Assembly: GCF_003473485.1 (NCBI RefSeq)
Contig: NC_053044.1
Span: 1,004,501-1,068,500 of the forward strand
Reading direction: 5' to 3'
DNA from: Medicago truncatula
Taxonomy: Eukaryota > Streptophyta > Magnoliopsida > Fabales > Fabaceae
Length of the DNA: 64,000 bases
Below, piece after piece: positions 1 to 9,806 of this stretch (its first letter is position 1; every line of letters starts with the position of its first letter). The notes beneath the pieces are model-generated. The model did no database searches, was not told where the DNA came from, and saw only the letters and a list, made by a program, of their open reading frames with translations. The position numbers and the translations under genes are program-made.

Positions 1-512
1 GAGGAGTATTTTTTTTCATATGTTTGATTGAGTAAAAATGTTATCTTTTTGGTGGTTGAAAACTAAAAATCAAAGTTTAACTTTTGTCTTAATCATTGAT
101 GGGTTAATCTTATAATGTATTTGGGTTTAGCCACTTAGCATGTGTGCTTTGAAGGTTTTTTGCTGTTTGGTGTGGCACTGTTTGTAACTTTTTGTACTCT
201 CGAGTTCTATCCGTGCAATTCTTAAGTTGGGTATAACACTTTGTGTGATTAATATATTCCATTTTGCCCAGTTTAATTTTTTTTGTTTGTTCTTTATCAT
301 TTTTTTTCTTCTGATTTAATCATTTATAAAATGTCAACGTCTTTTTTAGAGGATATAAAATTTCAACACTATTTTCTATTTTATTAAAAAAAAAATCATA
401 AACACAAAAAAAAAAAAAAAAACTAATCAAACTCATAAACATACACAAATCTTCTTCATCCTACAAATCTACCTAAAACGTTATATTTCTTTGAAAACAT
501 CACATAAAATCA
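1..512. other. AT-rich intergenic sequence, no gene seen
   Basis: I see no coding region or recognisable element here. The stretch is AT-rich with poly-A and poly-T runs. Confidence 0.5.
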
Positions 513-689
513 AGGGTAATGTTAACGAGCGCCCTTAGGAAACTAGTTAAGAAGCAAATATAGTAATGTATTGCATTGAAAATTATGTTTTCAATCCTTT
601 AAAAGTCAATAAAATGTTTTTTTAAATTAAAATTTTTTCTTTATGATTTTCTTAACTAGTGCCCCGAAGATACTGGTTAACATGACCCT
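513..689. mobile_element. small MITE of the GTTAAC-end family
   Basis: The left end reads GGGTAATGTTAACGAGCGCC and the right end is its approximate reverse complement, closing with GGTTAACATGACCC. The inner inverted pair is AACTAGTTAAG / CTTAACTAGTG. A second copy at 18124-18310 has the same outer GTTAAC and the same inner CCTTAGG...TTAAG layout. There is no coding content and no clear target duplication, so the superfamily is unassigned. Confidence 0.55.
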
Positions 690-1053
690 AAAGTCAAAGA
701 CCCAAAAATCGCCTTAGTCATCTTTTTCTTACTCATCAACAAAATCAGCCAAAAAAAAACAACAACCATAACCAAATTGGTAACCAAACAAACGAAACAT
801 AAGAAAAATTGAAGAAATTGTGAAAATCCTTTTAAGCTGCAGGAGTGGACAGATAAAGTCTTAATGAAATATGTTTTTTTTAAAAAAACAATGTTGAGTT
901 TTTATATGATTACACCGGAAAAAAGAAGATAAAAGACGAAAGTATTAATTAAAATTAATTTAATAGACAAATAAAACTAAGTGTAGGGTCTTGAACAAAA
1001 AAATAATAACGCGCAGGGTTTACGAGAAATATAAAAAAAAAAAATACAAAAAG

Positions 1054-1060
1054 TATATAG
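1054..1060 (+). promoter_or_regulatory. TATA-like box upstream of the first F-box gene
   Basis: TATATAG lies about 75 bp upstream of the ATG at 1133 and is followed by a CT-rich leader. The placement suits a plant core promoter, but this is inferred from position and sequence only. Confidence 0.35.
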
Positions 1061-1132
1061 AGATATAGGTCTGGTCTAACCCTCTTACATCCCTCTCGAC
1101 CTCTCTTTCTCGCCAATCGATTATAACCTAAC

Positions 1133-2371
1133 ATGGGCAGACGCAAGCGATGCAAAGGAGACGACGACGCCGTTTCTTCTCCATTCCCGACCAAAGAAAC
1201 AATCTCCACTAAGAGGAGGAGGAGAAGAAAATTAACCAAAACCCTAACATCATCACCATCACTTCCCATTCTTCCTTTTGATCTCGTTTCAGAAATCCTC
1301 TGTAGGCTACAGGTAAAGCTCCTCCTTCAACTTCGATGCGTTTGTAAGTCTTGGAATTCTCTTATCTCTGATTCCAACTTCGCCAAGAAACACAATCGCA
1401 CATCTGCACCAACACGCCTCGTACATACCTTAACCGACCGTGTCACTATCAGTGACAGAGTTATCTATGACTCATACGAGTTCAAGTACGTTCTCAAGTC
1501 TTACACCTTTGAGTCCGTTTTGACGAACAAAAACATTAAAGCCACGGAGCTCGATCTTCCTGGAGCCAATAGAGCTTTTTTTGTTGGATCATGCAATGGC
1601 ATCCTCTGTCTTCTTGCCATTGTCTATGGAGGCGATTGGAATGTTCGATTGTGTAACCCTTCTATTAGAAAATTCAAGGATTTGCCCCCTCTTGAAGAGC
1701 TGTCAACTTCTAATATAAATAAGCTGACGATGTATGGCTTTGGCCATGATACTGTTAGTGATAATTACAAGATTGTGATTGGTGGTGCACGTGATATTAG
1801 ATGTAATTTGGTTTCCGAAACTGATGTGAAGGTTTATACTTCAGGTACAAATTTCTGGAAAAACATTCAAAAGTTCCCTATTGATTGCGTTGTCGTGCAA
1901 GAAACCGGGAAATTTGTGAGTGGCACAATGAATTGGTTGGTTTCTAAAGATTATGCTAGGAAAAATCAATATTTTGTTGTTTCTCTTGATTTGAGGAACG
2001 AGTCTTATCAAGAGGTTTTGTTGCCCGATTATGGCGAGGTGGATGCACGTTCTTTGAACTTGAGTGTTTTCAGGGATTGCTTGTGCATGATTTTTGGTTG
2101 CGATGTTTGGATTATGAAGGAATATGGAAAAAAAGAGTCTTGGCATAAATTGTTCATTATTTCTCACATGCAAGATCCTCGTACACCTTGGCTCTATATC
2201 AAGGCAGTGCATATATTTGAGGATGGTCAGCTGCTTTTGAAGTCTAGCACCTTTGGTAATACAACCATGTTTTTTCAAAATTCGAGAAATGATACTTTTG
2301 AGTTTCCTTTTTATAGTTTATACAAGATCCCCGAAGTCTGCTTTGAAAGTTTGATATCACCTTGTTCTTAA
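1133..2371 (+). CDS. F-box/FBA domain protein (SCF substrate receptor), 412 aa
   Basis: This is a single-exon F-box protein. The N-terminus (about residues 1-35) is strongly basic, with GRRKR and KRRRRRK, a possible nuclear signal. The F-box spans about residues 46-87 (LPFDLVSEILCRL...LRCVCKSWNSLI). It is followed by an F-box-associated (FBA) region with the family landmarks GSCNGILCL, NPSIRKFKDLPPL, MYGFGHD...DNYKI, SGTMNWLVSKD, LRDCL-like FRDCLCM, VWIMKEYG and the ending EVCFESLISPCS. F-box proteins bind SKP1 and present substrates to a cullin ubiquitin ligase; the substrate here is unknown. Two oddities: the usual RLPVK reads RLQVK, and NP is preceded by RLC instead of RLW. The start is set by ATGGGC directly after a CT-rich leader, matching ATGGGT in the paralogue at 13445. 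No frame break is visible, so it is probably functional. Confidence 0.9.
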   Translation: MGRRKRCKGDDDAVSSPFPTKETISTKRRRRRKLTKTLTSSPSLPILPFDLVSEILCRLQVKLLLQLRCVCKSWNSLISDSNFAKKHNRTSAPTRLVHTLTDRVTISDRVIYDSYEFKYVLKSYTFESVLTNKNIKATELDLPGANRAFFVGSCNGILCLLAIVYGGDWNVRLCNPSIRKFKDLPPLEELSTSNINKLTMYGFGHDTVSDNYKIVIGGARDIRCNLVSETDVKVYTSGTNFWKNIQKFPIDCVVVQETGKFVSGTMNWLVSKDYARKNQYFVVSLDLRNESYQEVLLPDYGEVDARSLNLSVFRDCLCMIFGCDVWIMKEYGKKESWHKLFIISHMQDPRTPWLYIKAVHIFEDGQLLLKSSTFGNTTMFFQNSRNDTFEFPFYSLYKIPEVCFESLISPCS

Positions 2372-3581
2372 TGCTATGTAAATGTGGTGATATGCCTCTT
2401 GAGCATGAGATTCAATTAGAACCGAACTGAGTATATGTTAATTTCTATTCATGCTATTTATTTTATACTTATTTTATTTATTTGATTGTTAGAGGTTTTT
2501 GCTCTTTTATCATCAATTTCATTTTATATAGTTGAGGATCATGCATTACATTATATGGGTTGAGATTAGATTTTCTAAGATCAGAAATAGGACCTAGAAG
2601 TTATGTAATGTCACCCGTATGTTTGTTGGAATGTCGACTTACGGTGCAAGAATTCTATAATGTTTGCTTCAAATCTTAACTATAAATTGCGAAGTGAACA
2701 AATCAAATGTTATCAATCCCTTGGTTCTTTGTGATGTTTAGGAGAGAAACCGAATCAATCAGAGCTAATGTATGCAAAGTACACTCTTTTTGCTATCCTA
2801 GATGATATGGATATGTTTTAAACCTTAAAATGGTTGTTGGCAAGGTTTCAAATGTTGGTTGCAAAATTTTCATATCATTGTTAAATAGTGATTGACCCAT
2901 GTATTTAAGATGTTTCCCATAGTAAATTGAATTTTCTTTATTTCAGATCAACCTTAACAAATGTAATGTTATTATCCTTAGCAAGTCGGTATCAAGAAAA
3001 TTAATGTCAAATAGTCAAGTTATGTTTAATGTCAAAGTGTGATTCGAAATTTGTTACTTGCTGCACATAAGTGCCAGGAAGAAAAATTTAAGAACCAAGT
3101 ATAGAAATCATTGATGTTAACTTTGTGAGGTTGAACCCAGTAAGTCATCACCAAACTTGTGCTGCTATATAGTGAGGAAGTCAGAAAGGGAACACTGTTG
3201 TTTTGAGATATTCTCATGGTGAAATTTGAAAACTAGTAAGATATCTATTGCTGAGGGAATTTTACCAGTTCCAACAAATTTTCATGATACACTGCTTTTC
3301 CATATAATATTTATTCTCTCCTTGATCTTGTTCAGAAGAAAAGTTCCCTATTGCAGGTTCTTCATAACTTCTACATGAAGAAATGTATCTGTGGGACTAG
3401 TAAAGCTCGTCCAATAGGGTTTTTATTGTCTTATAGTTTCACTGTCCTATGCTGTGACGATGATTTTTCAAGATTTGTACCCCAATAGGATGAATTTATA
3501 CTACTGTCCAAAACCATGAGCTTTGCATTTTCTACAATGGCAAAAGTACCACTAGAACTCAGGACTACGTTGTCTCTGTTA

Positions 3582-3643
<62 letters not shown>

Positions 3644-4290
3644 TATCTTCTGCCACTGCAAAAGTTTCCATTAGGAATGAAAAATCCAACTTCAAAACTT
3701 TTAGAAGCTTCCCTATCTGGTTGCTGTCTTGCTCATTGTTGACAGAATCTAGGTGAAAAGTTTCTGTTGTGTGACCAAGAGGTTATAGTCTTGAAATGTG
3801 GAATCAGCCTTATGCAAAGCCTGCTTATATTAAAGTTTCTGCTATGTGACTAAGTTGCTTGCCCATTTAACATTGACTGTGATACTCACTTGTTTATCTG
3901 ATGTTAAGTGCCATATAGCAGATAGCTCATAGCTGGGTTTTTGAGGTTTAGGTTAGGGTTGTTTGTGCTTACTCTTTAGCCTCTTTACTACAACGTTCAC
4001 CCAATTCTTTGCTGCAAATTTCGGACTTTTTCATGCATTTACTTACACCCACAAATTTGGGTCAAAATGTTTGTGACTCTCTCTCATAAGCTAAATATAA
4101 TTTGTTTTAGCAAAACAAAACTTTAAAAGTTACCTATTTCGCAAAATCACGTTTTGTAATCTTAAACAAATGTACTCAATTTACGAATCAGAAATCACTT
4201 TTCTCACTCGTCTTTATCAATTTGTGCTTAACATGCTTTTAGATTTTACTGCTGTAGTCAATAGACACAATAATTTATTCATCTTTGGTC
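2372..4290. other. downstream non-coding module of F-box copy 1
   Basis: There is no coding region, but blocks of this stretch recur after the other F-box copies. The ATTGACCCATGTATTTAAGA block (near 2890) recurs near 36035, 53945, 54080 and 60550. The block near 3065-3230 (CAAGTATA..., CTATATAGTGA) recurs near 16760 and 57020. TTTCAAGATTTGTACCCCAA (3466) recurs near 17107 and 36717. The block was evidently copied with the gene. Confidence 0.6.
3583..3639. repeat. (TA)n microsatellite
   Basis: An uninterrupted TA dinucleotide run sits inside the downstream module of the first F-box gene. Confidence 0.95.
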
Positions 4291-4384
4291 TTATTTCTTA
4301 ATGTTCATAGAGTTATCTGATATATGAAATTTAAAGTTATGAAGATTTTCATTGCATGGAAGCACAAGATCAAAGGATGCGAGG

Positions 4385-4500
4385 AATAAATACATAGTGT
4401 GGTACAAGTGGTAGATACTTGAGCCTTTAACTATTTAATCTAGGGTTTGATTCTTGGCTGGTGCGTATGGAAAAAACATTTGTATGGTCTTTTTATCTTT
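4385..4500 (+). mobile_element. tRNA-derived SINE-like element
   Basis: GTGGTACAAGTGGT (about 4399-4412) resembles a pol III A box. TAGGGTTTGATTCTTGG (about 4441-4457) resembles a B box (GGTTCGANTCC with one change). The 30-40 nt spacing is that of a tRNA promoter. The sequence does not fold into a full tRNA that I can see, so I call a SINE rather than a tRNA gene. Its ends are not resolved. Confidence 0.5.
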
Positions 4501-4515
4501 TAAAGTTGTTATAGG

Positions 4516-5259
4516 CACCGAAGCCCCGATACCGATACGGGTATCGGAAAAGTATCGGGCAATTAATATTTATATTTTTGAAAAACAATGACCGATACGT
4601 GTCGGATACGTCCCGATACGCGTATCGGAGAAGTATCAAACATTTAATATTTATTTTTTGAAGGAAAAAAATGACTGATACGTGTCGGATACGACTAACT
4701 TGTACTCCGACACAGCTTACTTATACTCTGACACCTATCAAGTCTGGCAGCGCTATCAAAATCATATTGTCTCTTCTAACCTAAAAAAATAGGGTTTCTC
4801 GTCACCACATAGAAATAGCTATTCTCTCTTCTAACCATTACCACTGATTGAATTCTACTCTGTTTCTCTTCTCTCTAATGTTATGTTTCTTCTGCTGTTT
4901 GTTTTCGATATAAATTAGTGATAACCGTTAAGTAGTCAACATTAGACAAAGATGTTTTTATTTTTTTTTATTTTTTTATAGTACTTATGATGTTCTCTTT
5001 GGATGGTACTAATGATGTTTAGCTATATTCTATCTAATTTGTGCGGAAAAAATATGTAATTGTCACTTGTTTTGATCATTTTCATTAATGTGAATGTTTG
5101 TTTATCATCATTTTTAGTTATGTTTATACATTGTGCACTTATACTATTAATTTTAAATTTAATTTTTTAATAACATATCGAGGCCGTATCGTATCGGAAA
5201 TTTTGAAAATTTTCCTGTATCGCTGTATCGGTATCGTGTCAGATATCGAGACTTCATAA
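4516..5259. mobile_element. hAT-like non-autonomous element, CGATACGG-rich, copy 1
   Basis: The element is flanked by a perfect 8-bp direct repeat, GTTATAGG (4508-4515 and 5260-5267), the target size typical of hAT transposons. The imperfect inverted ends are CACCGAAGCCCCGATACC on the left and the complement of TTATGAAGTCTCGATA on the right. Both ends are packed with CGATACG/CGTATCGG motifs. There is no transposase. A second, interrupted copy lies at 28906-31270. Confidence 0.6.
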
Positions 5260-5549
5260 GTTATAGGTGAGGTTATCAAGCTTACAAAACTAAAGTCCAT
5301 TGCTTGATTAACACACTAGTATAGAAACCAATGTTAATTCCTTAAAAAATTATAATGGGACCACACGCTCTATCATTCAAACTTTGTCGATAAGATTTAT
5401 AATTAATGCTTTCTACATAGATACCTCCATTATAGAGTGACATTTTTTAGTGCTTATAGATAATGATGCCTATGAAAAGACTCTCTCATTTAATTATAAA
5501 AGTATATGACTATTGTTAAAATCTATTAGTTTATAGCTATATTATTAAC

Positions 5550-6342
5550 AAGAGACAGGATCCGTTGACACCAGGTGTCAACGGTTATATTGACACCAAA
5601 TCATATCCCTTGATTTCATTTGATCCAATGGCTCCTGTTCATTCACTTAACCCACATGAGATCTCGTCCGCACTAGATACCTTGATTTCTCCGCTATTTT
5701 TGTTATTTTTCTTCGGCTGATGATTGATGATGAAGCCTGTAAAAAACAAAATGAATTTTGATGAAGATTATGTAGTTCTAGTTCTTTCGTCCCTGGGTTG
5801 TTGTGAATCTTGAGAAAACAATTGTACTATTGAAATTTTGATTGTCAATTTTTATACCTGAAGAGCTTTGTTTATTTTGTTAGTTGTTGGATTGAAAACA
5901 ATTTATATTTTTAACAAACTATAATTGGGGGAGAAAAGCAACAACAAAAAATTCGAATTGTTAGGGGTAGATAGACTGCGAAAGATATATATATTTTTTG
6001 ATAGCTAAAGACATCAGGTTAAACATTTTAAAATTTAATCTTTTTTCAATTGATATTCACCACTAATTGAATAATGGGTTTTAATTTCGATGAGAACAAC
6101 CCATAAATAGATGAAGCATTTGTGAAGGTGCGCAAGGGGAGAAGAGATGAACGAAAACTGGAGACAGCAGATGGCGTACGTATAACGAGAGAATGAAGAC
6201 GGCGGAGGTGAGGTTTAGTGCATCATGCGTTAGGTACAAGGATAAGTGAATTAACAATAGTCATTGGATCAAATGAAATCAAGGGATATGATTTGGTGTC
6301 AATATAACCGTTGACACCTGGTGTCAACGGATCCTGTCTCTT
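5550..6342. mobile_element. MITE with palindromic GTTGACACC termini, copy 1
   Basis: The terminal inverted repeats match perfectly for about 81 bp, from AAGAGACAGGATCC at the left to its reverse complement at 6329-6342. Just inside each end lies the palindrome GTTGACACCAGGTGTCAAC, then a further TTGACACCAAAT. The interior has no transposase. A related copy is at 27388-28211. I could not find a convincing target duplication, so the superfamily is open. Confidence 0.8.
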
Positions 6343-6680
6343 TTAGAGACACAATAATAATTTATATTTCCTCCTAAAAAAATAACAATGAGTTAAGTTA
6401 ATGAGCGTAATTTATTATTATTGTTTGAAACGGTGTTTGCCACTTATCTGCGGACCCAAAACATATAAAGTACATTCAAAGCATAAAGCAGTGTTAAAAA
6501 ATCCGATAAGTAAACTAATGATGTGTGGTTCAATATTAAAAAATCAATTTAAAATTAAATCCGATAAGAACACTTTTCAGAAAAGTACATTCAAAGCATA
6601 AAAAAATTGTCAGTTTTATTTTTTGTAGATTTACGAATTTAGATGATTGAACATTATTTTTTTTGAAGGAGGATGTTTTA
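6343..6680. other. intergenic, no gene seen
   Basis: AT-rich sequence between the MITE and the LINE. It contains a short direct repeat of AAAGTACATTCAAAGCATAA (about 6468 and 6580). No supported gene. Confidence 0.5.
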
Positions 6681-6697
6681 ACTTTCAAGACCCAAGA

Positions 6698-9439
6698 TAG
6701 TAAAGGGGAGGAAGAAGAGTTGTTGGAGGATGAGCTTGGTGAATTGCATGACATTTCGACGGACATTCATTCGTTGTCTCGTCTCAATATTAGTATTTGT
6801 TGGCAACAATCGAGATTGATTTGGCTACGTGATGGCGATGCTAATTCAAAATATTTCCACTCTGTTGTAGAAGACGTTTTAATTCTTTATCTTCGATTAT
6901 GGTAAACGGGGAGGAGGTAGAGGGTGTTAATCATGTTCGTCAAGTTGTTTTTACGTATTTTAAAAATCATTTTTTGTCAGATAGGGGGGCGCGGCCTTCA
7001 TTGGGTAATATGCAGTTCCGAAAGCTTTCAGTCAGGGAAATGGGGACGTTGACAAAACCTTTTTCCATGGATGAAGTTAAGGCAGCAATGTGGGATTGTG
7101 ATAGTTTTAAGAGCCCGGGTCCAGATGGTATCAACTTTGGGTTTATCAAGAATTTTTGGCATGAGATGAAAGATGACATTTTGCGGTTCACTTCAGAGTT
7201 TCATAGGAATGGAAAATTGTCAAAAGGTATAAATTCTACGTTTATTGCTCTTATTCCTAAAGTTGACAGTCCTCAGACATTGAATGATTTTTGACCCATT
7301 TTGTTGGTGGGATGCCTCTATAAAATTCTGGCAAAAGTTCTGGCGAACAGGTTGAGACAGATTATTGGCAGTGTTGTGTCTGAAGTTCAATCAGCTTTCG
7401 TTAAAAATAGACAAATTCTTGATGGAATCTTGATAGCAAATGAGGTGGTTGATGAGGCCCGAAAATCGAAGAAAGAGCTTTTAATGTTTAAAGTAGATTT
7501 TGAAAAGGCGTATGACTCCGTAGATTGGACGTATCTTGATGAGGTTATGGGTAGTATGTCTTTTCCGACCTTATGGAGAAAATGGATTAAAGAGTGTGTT
7601 TGTACCGCTACTGCTTCAGTGTTAGTGAATGGAAGCCCTACAGACGAGTTCCCTCTTGAACGGGGTTTACGTTAGGGCGATCCTCTATCGCCTTTTTTGT
7701 TTTTACTAGCAACAGAAGGCCTGAATGTATTGATGAAAGCTTTGGTTGAAACAGGTACGTTTACAGGTTACAATGTGGGTGGCGCTAACTCTGTGGTGGT
7801 GTCTCACTTACAATTCGCTGATGATACACTGTTAATTGGTAATAAAAGTTGGGCCAATGTTCGTGCAATGAGGGCTGGTTTGGTTCTATTTGAGGCTATG
7901 TCCGGTTTGAAAGTAAATTTCCATAAAAGCTCTCTGGTTGGTGTCAATATCAATGCTTCTTGGTTGGCTGAAGCGGCTTCTGTGTTAGGTTGCAAAGTGG
8001 GTAAAGTACCGTTCCTCTATTTGGGTCTTCAGATTGGGGGCGATCCGCGCCGGTTATTGTTTTAGGAGCCAGTTGTTAAACGAATTAAAGCTAGATTGTC
8101 TGGTTGGCATAGTCGGTTCCTTTCTTTTGGTGGCCGGTTGATCCTTCTCAAATCTGTCCTGACTGCACTTCCTGTCTATGCTCTTTCCTTTTTCAAAGCT
8201 CCGTCAGGTATAATCTCTTCCATTGAATCTTTGTTAAATAAATTTTTTTGGGGGGGAAGTGAGGATAAAAGAAAAATAACGTGGATTAGTTGGAATTCTT
8301 TATGTTTGAGGAAGGAGTACGGAGGGATGGGTGTTAGGAGTTTGAGGGAGTTTAATATTGCTTTGTTAGGAAAATGGTGTTGGAGGTTGTTAGTAGAGAG
8401 AGATGGGTTGTGGCGTAGGGTGTTAGTGGCTAGGTATGGTGGGGCGGATGGTGGTTTGGAGGATGGGGGTCGGAGTTGTTCATCTTGGTGGAGGGAGATA
8501 GTGAGGATTAGGGATGGGATAGAAGAGGGAGGATAGGGTTGGTTTGCATCAGGTGTTAGGAGACAGGTGGGAGACGGTGCTGAGACTGACTGTTGGCGTG
8601 ATTGTTGGTGTGGAAATGTTCCGTTTTGTGTGCGATTTAGACGGCTTTTTGATTTGACAGTCAACAAAGTTGTCACGATTAGGAACATGTTCCAGTTGGG
8701 TTTGGAGGTTGGTGGGGGGGCGTGGCAGTGGCGTCGCCGCTTGTGGGTTTGGGAGGAAGAATTGGTAGAGGAGTGTAGGGAATTATTACTTACAGTTACT
8801 TTGCAGGATTCCTCTTCTGACAGGTGGCTTTGGTTACCAGATCAGACTGGTGGGTATACGGTTCGTGGTGTGTATGATATGCTGACTTCGCAGGAACAAC
8901 CCATGTTACATCAAAATATGGAGTTGATTTGGCACAAACAGGTGCCTTTGAAAGTGTCTATTTTTGCTTGGCGTTTGCTGAGGGACCGGTTACCTACTAA
9001 ACAAAATTTGGCAAGTTGTGGGGTCTTATCTTTGGAGGAGCGGTCATGCATAAATGGGTGTGGGCATGTCGAGGACCTGAATCATCTATTTTTGTCTTGT
9101 CCGTACTTTGATGCGTTGTGGCCGATGGTGCGAGCTTGGCTTGGTCTTGTTGGAGTCGAAACTCAGTTCATAACAGACCATTTTTTGCAATTTATTAATT
9201 ATGTAGGTGGTATGAGAGCACGGCGTTCCTTTTTCCATCTAATTTGGCTTCTGTGTGTTTGGATATTGTGGAATGAGCGGAATGATAGAGTTTTCCAAAA
9301 TAAATATAGCTCTTTACCGCATTTGTTAGATAAAGTAAAATCATGTTCCTTGTGGTGGATGAAAGCTAGTAATGTAGTTTTTAGTTTTGGTATTCATAAT
9401 TGGTGGTCGAACCCGCTCATTTGTATGGGTATCGACTAA
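6698..9439 (+). pseudogene. LINE ORF2 remnant: reverse transcriptase plus zf-RVT
   Basis: The frame beginning at 6899 and continuing to 9439 encodes a plant L1-type reverse transcriptase. Landmarks are KSPGPDGINFGFIK, the block around SAFVKNRQILDG, VDFEKAYDSVDW, the catalytic LQFADDTLLIGN and, near the C-terminus, a zf-RVT-like region (WHKQVPLKVSIFAWRLLRD, then a Cys/His cluster INGCGHVEDLNHLFLSCP). The frame is broken by TGA at 7292, TAG at 7673, TAG at 8063 and TAG at 8534, and by a small indel near 6865, where the upstream part (DGDANSKYFHSV) is in another frame. The expected codons at the four stops are Arg (FRPI), Gln (LRQGDP), Trp and probably Trp. The element is dead. Confidence 0.9.
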
Positions 9440-9557
9440 CTGTCTTGTATCATTGACTAGTTTGTGTTTCTCTCCGTGATTGTTATGGCACATTTTGTGC
9501 TGCAGCAATTACAATTTGGTGTTAATATATTCCATTTTTGTTTGTTAAAAAAAAAAA
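6698..9557 (+). mobile_element. 5'-truncated L1-type LINE with exact target duplication
   Basis: A perfect 17-bp direct repeat, ACTTTCAAGACCCAAGA, lies at 6681-6697 and 9558-9574. The 3' end carries a ~11-nt poly-A directly before the second copy. This is the signature of target-primed reverse transcription. The element keeps the reverse-transcriptase half of ORF2; ORF1 and the endonuclease are absent, as expected from 5' truncation. Confidence 0.92.
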
Positions 9558-9806
9558 ACTTTCAAGACCCAAGAATCTAGAGATTGGAGAATGTTGCAGC
9601 ACTATTTACATGTTGGAGATTGGAGAATGAAAATAGGGGCAACAAACAAGAAACTAAAGAAAGTGTAAAACCTAATATGATAATTATTTGGAGAAGAGAT
9701 AATAAAGCGTTACTTAGAGAGGAGTACAGTAAACTGTGGCCAAATTGTAGCTCAATTTGTTAATTAGTGATTTCGTATATCAATTACTCGGGAAGTTTTA
9801 ATAAAA

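Noticed and set aside
1841-2278. 145-codon - strand open frame within F-box copy 1
   Set aside because: Antisense shadow of the F-box coding frame; equivalent shadows occur in every paralogue.
3431-3661. Open frame on the - strand with (YI)n repeats
   Set aside because: The TA microsatellite read in frame; the same happens at 40214-40402.
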